Source: an uncultured Alistipes sp. | GTDB lineage: Bacteria; Bacteroidota; Bacteroidia; Bacteroidales; Rikenellaceae | NCBI GenBank assembly: GCA_949283205.1 | Contig: CASDSD010000028.1 | Coordinates: 50,431-114,430 of the forward strand | DNA: 64,000 nt | Direction: 5' to 3' | Part shown: piece by piece, positions 26,192 through 34,727 of the stretch | Position numbering within the stretch: position 1 is the first letter of the stretch | How the letters are laid out: every line of letters begins with the position of its first letter | Program-made: the position numbers and the translations under genes | Notes under the pieces: model-generated | Seen by the model: the letters and a program-made list of their open reading frames with translations, nothing else | The model's database searches: none | Told to the model about the DNA's origin: nothing

Positions 26192-26632
26192 ATGAGACGA
26201 GTATTCGGATTTTTCACGATGGCCGTGATGATTGTTCTGGTGTGCGGGTGCTGTGCCTGCCGCAGGGGTAAGAATGCCAAGCCTCTGGTTGGCACGGAGT
26301 GGCATCTGGTGCGCATGATGGAGCGCGATCTGAACATCGGGCCCGATCAGTTTGTCTTTACCTTCGGTGAGGACGGCAGTTTCGGCGGCAAGGGCGCCTG
26401 CAACCGTATGATGGGCGGCTACAGCATTACCGAGAAGGGCGGCATCGACTTCAGCGGCGTGGCCTCGACGCGTATGATGTGTCCCGATGTCGACCTGGAG
26501 GGTGAGCTTGGACGCATCCTCGACAATGCCACCCATTACGAGATCGACGGCGACATGCTGATGCTGTTGAGCAACGGCGAGATGCAGGCTGTGTTCAAGG
26601 CTGTGGAGGCTGCTCCGGCACAGAAGAATTAA
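26192..26632 (+). CDS. META domain lipoprotein (HslJ-like)
   Basis: A 146-residue lipoprotein with a META/HslJ domain. The signal region MRRVFGFFTMAVMIVLVCGC is followed by CACRRGK, with the lipobox Cys at about 20. The domain starts LVGTEWHLVRM and contains the diagnostic GKGACNRMMGGYSI and STRMMCPD motifs, then LSNGEMQAVFK at the end. META domains occur in heat-shock protein HslJ and secreted proteins linked to stress or motility; the Bacteroidota copies are uncharacterised. It is monocistronic, with a strong terminator right after it. Confidence 0.9.
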   Translation: MRRVFGFFTMAVMIVLVCGCCACRRGKNAKPLVGTEWHLVRMMERDLNIGPDQFVFTFGEDGSFGGKGACNRMMGGYSITEKGGIDFSGVASTRMMCPDVDLEGELGRILDNATHYEIDGDMLMLLSNGEMQAVFKAVEAAPAQKN

Positions 26633-26671
26633 GGAAGCGAGACGGCGCCTGCGGCGTCCCCATTGGAAACG

Positions 26672-26709
26672 GAGAGTCCCTGCCCATCGGAGGCGGGGAC
26701 TCTCTTTTT
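26672..26709 (+). terminator. Terminator of the META-domain gene
   Basis: Stem GAGAGTCCC (26672-26680) with GGGACTCTC (26696-26704), extended inside by GCC/GGC, then TTTTT. Confidence 0.9.
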
Positions 26710-26759
26710 GCATATATGATGTATGTTGCCTATGGTTGCATACCGTTGCCGGGGGGCTG

Positions 26760-27251
26760 TCAGTTTCGGCCGAAGAGCAGGTCGAGGACGTCGTCTATGG
26801 TGATGTCGCCCACGATGTCACAGGCCAGGCGCGCGTCGTCCTTTGCGATGAATACGAGAAATTCGCTCTTCTCTCCCTTGTAGGGGGCCGTGTAGATATA
26901 GACCGTCTCCTTGTCGATGTTCATTATCGACAGTCGCTGGTACGGTTCCGTCTCGGCCGCCCGGCGCAGACGGTCGTAGAGATCGACGTGGCGCGGTCCC
27001 GTGAACTTGATCTGACGTATGGCGTCGATACGGTTCACCATGTGGTGGTTCTCGCCGGCCTTGTCGGGGAGGATGCTGCGCAGCATCTTGCCCGAGAATT
27101 CGGACGTTCGCAACGATGCGTCGTCGATGCCGGCGTTACGGTCGAAGCGTGCCAGTGCCTTGTCGTACACCTCCATGAACTGCGGGGTCTGGGCGGCGGC
27201 CGTCAGCACGGAGGCGAACACCAGTGCGAGGGATAAGATGGCCTTTTTCAT
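26760..27251 (-). CDS. DUF4252-like secreted protein
   Basis: A 163-residue protein with a signal peptide (residues 1-20, ending AAAQ). The layout fits the DUF4252 family of Bacteroidota: an N-terminal helix QFMEVYDKALARFDRN, then SGKMLRSILPD and alternating beta segments around VYIYTAPYKGEKSEFLVFI, and a final acidic helix DITIDDVLDLLFG. The family usually lies next to ECF sigma factor genes, as here, where it is the last gene of a four-gene run. Function is unknown. The family call is by layout and context, not by a strong motif. Confidence 0.6.
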   Translation of the reverse strand: MKKAILSLALVFASVLTAAAQTPQFMEVYDKALARFDRNAGIDDASLRTSEFSGKMLRSILPDKAGENHHMVNRIDAIRQIKFTGPRHVDLYDRLRRAAETEPYQRLSIMNIDKETVYIYTAPYKGEKSEFLVFIAKDDARLACDIVGDITIDDVLDLLFGRN

Positions 27252-27264
27252 GGTTGCGCTGTTT

Positions 27265-28056
27265 TTACAATCCGATGCCTATTGTCCACATCTGGGTCTT
27301 GGGTCCGCAGCCGCTCTTGAAGAGGGCTGTGGGGGTGTAGTTGCAGTAGAGGCAGAAGCTGTGGAACGAGAATCGCAGCGTGGCGCCCGCCTGTATGAAG
27401 TTGACGGGAAAGTTGTGCTCCTTGTCCTTCGAGCCGCCCTTGTACTTGATTTTGGTGTGCGAGTTCATCACGATGTCGGCGAAGCCGCCCGCTGCGATGG
27501 AGAACTTGTCCCAGCGGCCGAACGACACCTCGACGGGGATGTGTATGGCGGCGACGGTGAACTTGCTCTTCTTGACCTCGAGGTCGCTGCCAATGGGCGA
27601 TGGGGTTACCATCTGTTCCCCGTCGGCAAGGGTCAATGATTTGTCGAGGCGGAAGTTGTTGGCGCGGATGCCGACGGCGGCCGAGATGCCGACGTTGCGG
27701 CGGCGGTTGAAGGCCGAGAAGTTGAGCAGGTTGACGGTCACCTGTGTCGATTTCCAGTTGTTCAGGTTGAGGAAACTGCCGTAGCCCATGCCCTCATAGA
27801 TGCCGTAGTCGACGGGAGAGAGCATATTCCATCCCAACTCGAATGCCGGGATCGAGGTGGGGATGTTGCGGCCGATGTTGAACGACGACGACGAGTACCA
27901 TACGGGCAGGCCCACGTATACGGACGATTGGTTCTCGTCGGGCGAGCGGAACTCTATGCCGTCGATGCCCAGACGCATCGACTGTGCTTCGGCCTTGCCG
28001 ATACCGGTCAGAAGGGCTGCCGTGAGCAGCAGGAGGGGTAGAATGCAGTGTTTCAT
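27265..28056 (-). CDS. Outer-membrane beta-barrel-like protein
   Basis: A 263-residue secreted protein, signal peptide 1-24 (ending KAEAQ). The mature part is a series of amphipathic beta strands with alternating aromatic residues (for example SVYVGLPVWYSSSSF, FSIAAGGFADIVMN, FIQAGATLRFSFHSF) and ends WTIGIGL. This is the pattern of a small outer-membrane barrel of about eight to ten strands; a C-terminal hydrophobic strand supports it. It sits third in the sigma/anti-sigma group, so it may be a regulated envelope target. Two Cys near the end (FCLYCNYT) are unusual for a barrel. No specific family recognised. Confidence 0.6.
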   Translation of the reverse strand: MKHCILPLLLLTAALLTGIGKAEAQSMRLGIDGIEFRSPDENQSSVYVGLPVWYSSSSFNIGRNIPTSIPAFELGWNMLSPVDYGIYEGMGYGSFLNLNNWKSTQVTVNLLNFSAFNRRRNVGISAAVGIRANNFRLDKSLTLADGEQMVTPSPIGSDLEVKKSKFTVAAIHIPVEVSFGRWDKFSIAAGGFADIVMNSHTKIKYKGGSKDKEHNFPVNFIQAGATLRFSFHSFCLYCNYTPTALFKSGCGPKTQMWTIGIGL

Positions 28057-28092
28057 GGCGTGTATTTATGTTGTTTTATTTCGGTCTTGCCT

Positions 28093-28542
28093 TTATTCTA
28101 TGTCGAGTATCTCGCGCAGGGGGGCGGTGCGGTCGGCCTTGTCGGCATGCATGTCGGAGAACAGGTCTTCCGTGCAGGTACGCGCCTCGGCCAGCGACGT
28201 GACGGGGCGTCCGTTCACGTATCCGTATACCGTGGGGCGTGTCAGCGTTATTGCCACGGCCGCTATCGCCGCCGCCGAGAGAGCCGTCGCCGCAGCTATG
28301 CGCCACCGGCGTTGCGGCGCCTGATGCAGACGTATGCGGACCGTATCGCCGCGTCCCGAGCCTGCAAGGCGCAGCATTGCGGCGGCGGCACGCTCCTCGG
28401 GCGTGAGAGGGGCAGCCCCATTCGTGTCAGCAGAGCCTTCTGCACGGTCCGCAAGGGCGCGGCGCAGCAGCGCCTCCTCCTCCGTGGAGGTCTCGCCGCG
28501 GAAGTAGCGGTCGACAAGTTGCGACAGATGTTCAGAGTCCAT
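28093..28542 (-). CDS. Putative anti-sigma factor
   Basis: A 149-residue protein with the usual Bacteroidota anti-sigma layout. The N-terminal cytoplasmic region (MDSEHLSQLVDRYFRGETSTEEEALLRRAL split here by reading it as two helices, residues 1-30) resembles short anti-sigma domains. One hydrophobic helix follows at about 80-99 (IAAATALSAAAIAAVAITL), and the C-terminal 50 residues would be periplasmic. The start overlaps the sigma gene's stop by 11 bases, so the two are translationally coupled. There is no FecR domain, so this is not a SusCD-type transducer. It probably holds the sigma factor until an envelope signal arrives. Confidence 0.65.
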   Translation of the reverse strand: MDSEHLSQLVDRYFRGETSTEEEALLRRALADRAEGSADTNGAAPLTPEERAAAAMLRLAGSGRGDTVRIRLHQAPQRRWRIAAATALSAAAIAAVAITLTRPTVYGYVNGRPVTSLAEARTCTEDLFSDMHADKADRTAPLREILDIE

Positions 28543-29038
28543 GGTCGTTAATCTTTACAAGTTCCTCTTTTACCCGGCAGCGGGCGCGCGAGAGCGCCAT
28601 GCGCACACCCTGTACGGTGGAGCCGGTCATACGGGCGATCTCCTCTATGTCGAGCCCTTCGATGTCGCGCAGATGCATGGCCTCGCGTTCGCGCTGCGGC
28701 AGCCGGCCGATCAGGCGGTGGAGCAGCTCCATCGTCTCGAGCCGTTCGGTTGCGGAGTCCGTCGGGAGCTGGAGCCGTTCCCCGACCTGTTCTATGTCGA
28801 GGTGCGGTGCCGTGCGCTGCCGCGCCCGCAGCCTGTCGAGACAGAGGTTGCGCGCGCTTGTCATCACCAGCGGCCGGAATCCTGCCGTGCGGATGAAGAG
28901 GCGGCGTCGCCACAGCCTCTCGTAGAGGTCCTGGACGGCATCCTGGGCTTCATGCCTGTCGTGCAGCAAGGCTATGGCATAGCGGTACGCCGCGTCCTTG
29001 ACGGCGATGAACTCCCGGTTGAAATCTTCACTGTTCAT
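28532..29038 (-). CDS. ECF RNA polymerase sigma factor
   Basis: A 168-residue group 4 (ECF) sigma-70 factor. Region 2 covers about residues 6-75 with HDRHEAQDAVQDLYERLW and a following ARNLCLDRLRARQ. Region 4 covers about 105-160 with LPQREREAMHLRDIEGLDIEE and the recognition helix GSTVQGVRMALSRAR. It heads a four-gene run with a coupled anti-sigma, a beta-barrel protein and a DUF4252-like protein. A -7 box TATATTTG on the minus strand (29106-29113) lies 68 bases upstream, so at least part of its expression uses the housekeeping sigma. Target promoters are unknown. Confidence 0.93.
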   Translation of the reverse strand: MNSEDFNREFIAVKDAAYRYAIALLHDRHEAQDAVQDLYERLWRRRLFIRTAGFRPLVMTSARNLCLDRLRARQRTAPHLDIEQVGERLQLPTDSATERLETMELLHRLIGRLPQREREAMHLRDIEGLDIEEIARMTGSTVQGVRMALSRARCRVKEELVKINDHGL

Positions 29039-29105
29039 TTGACGGTAATGCTCTCCGTGTGCCGCCTTTGCTGTGCGGTTCCTTATGTTATACGTTTCGG
29101 ATCAA

Positions 29106-29113
29106 CAAATATA
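29106..29113 (-). promoter_or_regulatory. -7 box for the ECF sigma operon
   Basis: The minus strand reads TATATTTG, a TANNTTTG match. The AT-rich surroundings (29090-29150) lack a TTTG at 20 bases, so recognition by another or an autoregulating sigma is possible. Confidence 0.45.
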
Positions 29114-29184
29114 ACATCGGAGGGGCGAATTTTTTGCATTTTTCCTGCTCCGTCGCCTGCGAATCCCCGAAACGGACGACGAAA

Positions 29185-29221
29185 ATGGCGGCCGCAATCC
29201 TTACGGGACTGCGGCCGCCAT
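29185..29221 (-). terminator. Terminator of the batD-batE-recR run
   Basis: A perfect 12-bp stem ATGGCGGCCGCA (29185-29196) with TGCGGCCGCCAT (29210-29221). On the minus strand it is followed by TTTCGTCGTCC. It lies 37 bases past the recR stop. Confidence 0.65.
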
Positions 29222-29257
29222 CATGTGTTGGGGCGTGCTGCCCTCCGACACCTGCCG

Positions 29258-29854
29258 TCACTCCACCTCGCGGCGGTTGCGCAGGGCGTGGGTTATGGTC
29301 AGCTCGTCGACATACTCCAGCTCGTCGCCGAACCCTATGCCGCGGGCTATGGTCGTAACCTTGACGTCGGGGTATTGTCTCAACCGGTTCATTATGTAGA
29401 AAAGTGTGGTCTCGCCCTCGACGGAGGTCGAGATGGCAAGGATCACCTCGCGGATGCCGCCGGCGGCGACACGTTCGATGAGGGTGTCAATCTTCAGGTC
29501 CGAGGGCCCTATGCCCTGCATGGGGGAGATGACCCCGCCCAGAACATAGTAGAGGCCCCGATACTGGCGGGTATTTTCTATCGACATCAGGTCGCCGACC
29601 TGCTCGACGACGCATATGGTGGTGCGGTCGCGCTCCGGGTCCTCGCATATGGGGCATATGTCCGTATCCGACAGATTGTTGCAGAGCGAGCAGTGGCGTA
29701 TGTCGTGGCGGAAGCGGGCGATGCTCCCGGCCATGCGGTCTACGGCGTCGGGATCCATCTTGAGCAGGTGCATCGTCAGGCGCAGCGCCGTGCGGCGGCC
29801 TATGCCCGGGAGTTTGGCGAACTCCGATACCGCCTCTTGCAGTAGTTTCGACAT
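29258..29854 (-). CDS. recR: Recombination mediator RecR
   Basis: RecR works with RecO (and RecF) to load RecA on single-stranded gaps. The 198 residues show the family layout: an N-terminal helix-hairpin-helix (KLPGIGRRTALRL), the zinc-binding motif CSLCNNLSDTDICPIC at 57-72, and a Toprim domain with ICVVEQVGDLMSIE and LAISTSVEGETT. Length matches the family. It begins 25 bases after the batE stop on the same strand and ends at a terminator, so it is likely the last gene of a batD-batE-recR transcript. Confidence 0.97.
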   Translation of the reverse strand: MSKLLQEAVSEFAKLPGIGRRTALRLTMHLLKMDPDAVDRMAGSIARFRHDIRHCSLCNNLSDTDICPICEDPERDRTTICVVEQVGDLMSIENTRQYRGLYYVLGGVISPMQGIGPSDLKIDTLIERVAAGGIREVILAISTSVEGETTLFYIMNRLRQYPDVKVTTIARGIGFGDELEYVDELTITHALRNRREVE

Positions 29855-29879
29855 GGTGCTGGGGTCAGGTTCTCGGCAT

Positions 29880-30794
29880 TCAGATTCTCTCTATGCGGTC
29901 GATCTCGACCCACCCCTTGTTGCCGTCGGCTATGCGCACCTCGGCCCAGCCGTCGACGGTGTTGCCTATGGTGACCACGGTGCCCTCGTGCAGTACGAAG
30001 AGGTCTGTGGCCGACTTGTCGGGCGAACTCTTGACCGAGAGGGCCGAACTCATTACGACGGCTTCATTGCGCTTGACGAGCATGTTGCGTTCGCTCCATG
30101 CAAAGAGCGTGGTCGCGATGAAGAGCAGCAGCGTTACCGTCATGCCGTAGAATCCCGTCTTGCGCATGGGTATGCGCTGCGAGAGCAGATATACCAGGCA
30201 GAGTGCGAGCGTGGTGGCGAGCAGCACGAGCGAGATGACGGTCCACGCCGTACAACTCATGGCGCTGCGCAGCTTCTTGACCCACGACACGAGGAAGAAT
30301 TCGGGTATCTCCTCGATCTTGTCCTTTGTCGAGCGCTCGGCGTATTCGAGATTGTGGCGTATGTCCTCGTCACCCGGGGCCAGACGCAGGGCGCGGTTGT
30401 AGTAGAGTATCGCGCCGCCCGTCTCGCCGCTCTTGAAGAGGGCGTTTGCCAGATTGTAGTAGAGCGGAGCCGAATAGAGCCCCTTGTCTACTATTGCCGT
30501 ATAGAGTTCCGTCGCGCGGGCGTAGTCGCCGGCCGAGTAGGCCGTGTTTGCGGCCTGCCACAGCGCGTCGGCCGTAGCCGTGGCGGGATCTATGGCCGCG
30601 GTCTGCGTCTGCACGGTGTCGGCAGCCGCCGCGGCGGGGGCTTCGGCGGCCGTGCCGTCCGTTGCGGCGCCCTGTGACGGCTGTTCCGTCGCCGCCTGCG
30701 GCGCGGCGGCCTCCTGCTGTGCCGCGACCGTGGCTGACGTGAGCAGCGAAAGGGCCGCAGCCGTTATTATGGCGATATATCTTTTCGTGTTCAT
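29880..30794 (-). CDS. batE: BatE-like protein: TPR, two helices and SH3 domain
   Basis: A 304-residue envelope protein of the BatE type. A signal peptide (1-25, ending VAAQQ) is followed by a low-complexity Ala/Gln/Thr/Pro linker. TPR repeats come at about 78-140 (TADALWQAANTAYSAGDYAR, LYYNLANALFKSGETGGAILY). Two membrane helices at about 182-205 and 212-232 follow, and a C-terminal bacterial SH3 domain with LFVLHEGTVVTIGNTVDGW ends the protein. Bat proteins were linked to oxygen tolerance in Bacteroides fragilis. batD lies 13 bases upstream, recR 25 bases downstream. The usual batA, batB and batC partners are not next to it. Confidence 0.85.
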   Translation of the reverse strand: MNTKRYIAIITAAALSLLTSATVAAQQEAAAPQAATEQPSQGAATDGTAAEAPAAAAADTVQTQTAAIDPATATADALWQAANTAYSAGDYARATELYTAIVDKGLYSAPLYYNLANALFKSGETGGAILYYNRALRLAPGDEDIRHNLEYAERSTKDKIEEIPEFFLVSWVKKLRSAMSCTAWTVISLVLLATTLALCLVYLLSQRIPMRKTGFYGMTVTLLLFIATTLFAWSERNMLVKRNEAVVMSSALSVKSSPDKSATDLFVLHEGTVVTIGNTVDGWAEVRIADGNKGWVEIDRIERI

Positions 30795-30807
30795 GCCGTT
30801 GCTGTTT

Positions 30808-32652
30808 TTATCGTTTTACAATCGACTCGATGTGCGAAATGATCCGTACGCCCTCGGTGTAGACATCGTTCATCTCGACCGACGTCGAGGGCGAGTATTG
30901 CGCCTCGTCGCAGCGGGTCATGATGTCGGTGAAGTGCTGTGCCTCGTCGGCCGTGACGCCGCGGCGCTGCAGCTCCTCGCGTATCGACTCCTTCGTCAGG
31001 TCGGCCACGGGGATGTTGAGCTTGTCGCTCATGTAACCCCAGAATGCGTGTAGCATCTCCTTGTAGAATGCCTGGCGGTCGCCCGAACGCATGAACCGTT
31101 CTGCGGCGCGGAAACGTTGTACGGCCACCTTGTTTGCGCGGCGGTTGCGCACCAGGACGGTATTCTTGCTGTCGCGGATCATCTTGCGCAGGGCGAAATA
31201 GAGCGCTGCGAAGAGCGCGAAGATGACGATCAGCAGGATGACGTATGTCGTGCTGAACATGAGCGGCGCGGCACTCTTGCGCAGGGCGGCGCGTCCCAAC
31301 TTGATGAAGCGTATGTCGCTGCCGAGCTGCCGAACGTCCTCTTTCGAGGATGATGCCACCACCTGCGCGGGGCGGTTGCCGCTCGAGGCGTCGGGCGAGA
31401 CCTCCATCTTGAGCGGGTCGGTCGAGAGGGTGACGTATGCCCCCTTCTGCGGACTGAAGAACGAGAACTCCACGGCGGGAATCTCGTATTCGCCCTCGGC
31501 GCGCGCTATGAAGGGGTACTCATACTGACGGTATCCGGTGGTTCCCTGTGTCGTGGAGCGTATCGACTCGGTGTTTCGCACGTTGTATGCCTCGAACGAC
31601 GAGGGGAGCGTGAGCGTCGGCGCCTGCAGGAAGGTGAGGTTGCCCGTGCCCGATATCTTGACCGTATATGTTGCGGCCGAGTTGGCCTTGATCTGCGCGG
31701 GCGGCATCTCGGCCGAGATGGTGAACTCGCCCACGGCGCCCGTAAAGGATGCCGGAGCTCCTGCCGGCAGCTCGTTTACCGTGACGTTGATGTTGCCCGT
31801 CGAGAGCTTGCGCTTGACGTTGTACTCCTCGGCTCCGCCGCCGAAGAAGGGGTCGAAGTTGCGGGTGTTCTGTATCACCACGCGGGCCACGGCCGTGATG
31901 TCGGTCGACTCTATGGTGAGGGCGCCGCTCTGCTGCGGGTAGAGCAGATACTCCTTGATTATCTGCGAATCGTAGACCTTGCCGTCGAGCGTCTCGCGCT
32001 GGGGCTTGTAGTTGTCCACGGGGAGCTCCTGCGACCAGAAACCGTTGAACGACGGCAGCTTCACGTCCTCGAAGCCCACGATGCTGGCACGCGTGTATAG
32101 CGTGAGCGAGGCGCGTATCGGCTCGCCCATGTAGACGTTGGTGCGCGAGAGGTTCATACGCAGCACGATGTCGTCCTTGGCCACCTTGTTCTGTACGGCG
32201 TTGCCCTGTTCGGCGGCACGTCCCTGCTGTTGCTGCTGGCGTGCGGCGCCGCCGTCTACCACCTCTATGGGGGTAGCCTTGGTGGTGTATCGTTTGCCGT
32301 CGACGGCAATCGAGGCCGACCCTATGGTGATGTTGCCGGCGCTCTGTGCCACAACGACATAGGTTATGGTGTAAGTCTTCTTCTGGTCGCTCACGCCGTT
32401 TATGCTCCGGAATTCGAATCCCGTCGACGTGGTGGGTCCGGCCAGGATGTCGAGACCCGTCAGGTCGGGCGGTGTGAACGACCCGTCGTCGGGCTTGTTG
32501 GTGTCGAGGACGAATTCGATACGGAACATCTCGCCCGCGGTGACGATCAGCGGGGTGTTGATCTCGAAGGTGTGGGTATCGGCGGCGCGCACCGATCCCA
32601 GGCATGACAGCGTCGTCAGCAGCAGAAGTATGTGTCTGAAAAATCGTGTCAT
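30808..32652 (-). CDS. batD: BatD family protein
   Basis: A 614-residue BatD protein. The start at 32652 gives a signal peptide (MTRFFRHILLLLTTLSCLGSVRA). The large periplasmic part consists of Ig-like beta domains, with NKPDDGSFTPPDLTGLDIL near residue 55 as a family marker. A helix at about 467-486 (TYVILLIVIFALFAALYFAL) and a cytoplasmic C-terminal domain with WGYMSDKLNIPVADLTKESI follow. BatD is believed to scaffold a MoxR/vWA (BatA/B) envelope complex; the precise job is unknown. The longer frame to 32718 has no good start context. Upstream is a fumarase terminator, so the operon starts here. Confidence 0.9.
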   Translation of the reverse strand: MTRFFRHILLLLTTLSCLGSVRAADTHTFEINTPLIVTAGEMFRIEFVLDTNKPDDGSFTPPDLTGLDILAGPTTSTGFEFRSINGVSDQKKTYTITYVVVAQSAGNITIGSASIAVDGKRYTTKATPIEVVDGGAARQQQQQGRAAEQGNAVQNKVAKDDIVLRMNLSRTNVYMGEPIRASLTLYTRASIVGFEDVKLPSFNGFWSQELPVDNYKPQRETLDGKVYDSQIIKEYLLYPQQSGALTIESTDITAVARVVIQNTRNFDPFFGGGAEEYNVKRKLSTGNINVTVNELPAGAPASFTGAVGEFTISAEMPPAQIKANSAATYTVKISGTGNLTFLQAPTLTLPSSFEAYNVRNTESIRSTTQGTTGYRQYEYPFIARAEGEYEIPAVEFSFFSPQKGAYVTLSTDPLKMEVSPDASSGNRPAQVVASSSKEDVRQLGSDIRFIKLGRAALRKSAAPLMFSTTYVILLIVIFALFAALYFALRKMIRDSKNTVLVRNRRANKVAVQRFRAAERFMRSGDRQAFYKEMLHAFWGYMSDKLNIPVADLTKESIREELQRRGVTADEAQHFTDIMTRCDEAQYSPSTSVEMNDVYTEGVRIISHIESIVKR

Positions 32653-32716
32653 ATCGTATGATAAGGTCTTATATGGCAAAACGCGCAACGGGACGGATTT
32701 ATTTTCCGTTGCGGTC

Positions 32717-32769
32717 AAAAAAACCGCAAAAGAAGTTCCGCATCCTTGTGGGGTGCGAAACTTCTGCGG
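32717..32769 (-). terminator. Strong terminator of the fumarase gene
   Basis: A long interrupted hairpin (32724-32745 with 32750-32769) pairing CCGCA, AGAAGTT and GCATCC blocks with their partners. On the minus strand it is followed by seven T residues (32717-32723). Confidence 0.9.
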
Positions 32770-32780
32770 TGGGGCATGGC

Positions 32781-34394
32781 CTAATGCTGGAAGTCGGCGA
32801 AGAAGTCGTTGCCCTTGTCATCGACGATGATGAAGGCGGGGAAGTTCTCGACGTAGATCTTGCGCACGGCCTCCATGCCCAGTTCGGGGAAGTCTACGAC
32901 CTCGACGCTCTTGATCGAGTTCTTGGCCAGCACGGCTGCGGGGCCGCCGATAGAGCCCAGATAGAAGCCTCCGTTGGCCTTGCAGGCATCGGTGACGGCC
33001 TTCGAGCGGTTGCCCTTGGCCACCATCACCATCGAGCCGCCATGCTTCTGGAACAGATCCACATAGGGGTCCATACGTCCCGCCGTGGTGGGGCCGAACG
33101 ATCCCGAGGCTATGCCTTCGGGCGTCTTGGCAGGGCCGGCGTAGTATACGGGGTGCTTCTTGAAATACTCCGGCATGGGCTTACCCTCGTCGAGCATCTG
33201 CTTGATGCGTGCGTGGGCGATATCGCGGGCCACGATAAGCGTACCCTTGAGGTTGAGGCGCGTCTTGATGGGGTACTTGGTCAGGATGGCGCGCACCTTG
33301 TCCATACCCTCGTCGAGGTCGATGTCCACTGCGGGCGACATGGCGGGCGCCTGTGCCGGCAGGAAGCGTGCGGGGTTCTTCTCGAGCTTCTCGAGGAAGA
33401 TGCCCTCGGGCGTGATCTTGGCCTTGATGTTGCGGTCGGCCGAGCAGCTTACGCCGATTGCCACGGGGCAGCTTGCGGCGTGGCGCGGCGCGCGGATCAC
33501 GCGCACGTCATGCACGTAGTACTTGCCGCCGAACTGCGCTCCCATGCCCAGCTCCTGGCACATCCTGGTCACCTTCTGCTCCCACTCCAGGTCACGGAAG
33601 CAGCGGCCGCCCTCGTTGCCCGACGTGGGCAGGTGGTCGAGGTATCCGGCCGAGGCCTTCTTTACGGTCGAGAGACACATCTCGGCCGATGTGCCGCCGA
33701 TACATACGGCGAGGTGGTAGGGGGGACATGCCGAGGTTCCGAGGTCGGCAAGGTGCTCCTTGAAGAATTTCGTGAGCGACTCCTCGTTGAGCAGCGCCTT
33801 GGTCTGCTGGTAGAGGAATGTCTTGTTTGCCGAGCCGCCGCCCTTGGTGATGAAGAGGAACTCGTACTCCATGCCGGGCTTGCCGCCGTAGATGTCGATC
33901 TGCGCGGGAAGGTTGGTGCCCGAGTTCTTCTCGTCGATCATCGAGAAGGGCACCACCTGCGAGTAGCGCAGGTTGCGCTCCTTGTAGGTCTCATAGACGC
34001 CGCGTGCGATGCACTCGGCATCGTCGGCGCCCGTATATACGTCCTCGCCCTTGTGGGCTATGCAGATTGCCGTACCCGTATCCTGACACGTGGGCAGCTC
34101 GCCTTCGGCAGCCACGGCCTGGTTCAGAAGCATGGTGTAGGCGACGAACTTGTCGTTGTCCGAGGCCTCGGGATCGTCGAGGATCGAGGCGAGCTTCGCC
34201 AGGTGGGCAGGACGCAGGTAGAACGATACGTCGGCATAGGCCTCCTTCGAGAGCAGTTCCAACCCCTTGGGGTCTACTTTCAGTATTTTACGGCCGTCGC
34301 ACTCTACGACCTTGACGTAATCCTTCGTCAGAAGACGGTACTCGGTGGTATCCTTCTCGATGGGATAGGGTTCCTGATAGATGAAATCAGCCAT
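32781..34394 (-). CDS. Class I fumarate hydratase (iron-sulfur)
   Basis: A 537-residue class I fumarase, the oxygen-sensitive 4Fe-4S enzyme that interconverts fumarate and malate. In Bacteroidales it works mostly from malate to fumarate in the reductive branch that makes succinate. The alpha-type half contains [16 protein letters not shown], with the first cluster Cys, and [19 protein letters not shown]. The beta-type half has [20 protein letters not shown] and GGPAAVLA near the C-terminus, so both halves are fused in one chain. It is monocistronic, with a strong terminator. The 333 bases upstream hold a candidate -7 box TAATTTTG (34476-34483, minus) and nothing else on this strand. Confidence 0.96.
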   Translation of the reverse strand: MADFIYQEPYPIEKDTTEYRLLTKDYVKVVECDGRKILKVDPKGLELLSKEAYADVSFYLRPAHLAKLASILDDPEASDNDKFVAYTMLLNQAVAAEGELPTCQDTGTAICIAHKGEDVYTGADDAECIARGVYETYKERNLRYSQVVPFSMIDEKNSGTNLPAQIDIYGGKPGMEYEFLFITKGGGSANKTFLYQQTKALLNEESLTKFFKEHLADLGTSACPPYHLAVCIGGTSAEMCLSTVKKASAGYLDHLPTSGNEGGRCFRDLEWEQKVTRMCQELGMGAQFGGKYYVHDVRVIRAPRHAASCPVAIGVSCSADRNIKAKITPEGIFLEKLEKNPARFLPAQAPAMSPAVDIDLDEGMDKVRAILTKYPIKTRLNLKGTLIVARDIAHARIKQMLDEGKPMPEYFKKHPVYYAGPAKTPEGIASGSFGPTTAGRMDPYVDLFQKHGGSMVMVAKGNRSKAVTDACKANGGFYLGSIGGPAAVLAKNSIKSVEVVDFPELGMEAVRKIYVENFPAFIIVDDKGNDFFADFQH

Positions 34395-34475
34395 GGCTTG
34401 AGTCTGTTTTGTTCGGTTTGTGATATGTTGTTCAGTTCGATTTGTCCATTATTGAGTTGCACCTCAAAATCTTTG

Positions 34476-34483
34476 CAAAATTA
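34476..34483 (-). promoter_or_regulatory. -7 box for the fumarase gene
   Basis: The minus strand reads TAATTTTG, a TANNTTTG match 82 bases before the ATG, within a very AT-rich stretch. No TTTG at 20 bases. The rest of 34395-34635 shows no gene. Confidence 0.4.
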
Positions 34484-34635
34484 CAAAAAAAAGTGCAATT
34501 ATCCTCCGTCGCCGTTTTTTTTCGGTCGCTCCGTCCGGGCCGTTCCTCCATGGTCGGCGCCGTCGCCTGTGCGGCGCCGCATGGTCCCTGCGTATGATAT
34601 CATGCGGAGTCGGTACAAGTTTTGCCGCCGCGCAA

Positions 34636-34667
34636 TTTGTACGGTCGGGATGCAGTGCTTATCTTTG
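34636..34667 (+). promoter_or_regulatory. Consensus promoter of the small orphan gene
   Basis: TTTG at 34636-34639, exactly 20 bases, TATCTTTG at 34660-34667. A full consensus match 60 bases before the ATG at 34728, which supports that gene being real. Confidence 0.8.
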
Positions 34668-34727
34668 TGTGCGGCGCGGTGACACGCACGGCGCCCGTAA
34701 GGTACAACTCAAATATTATGTTTTGAT

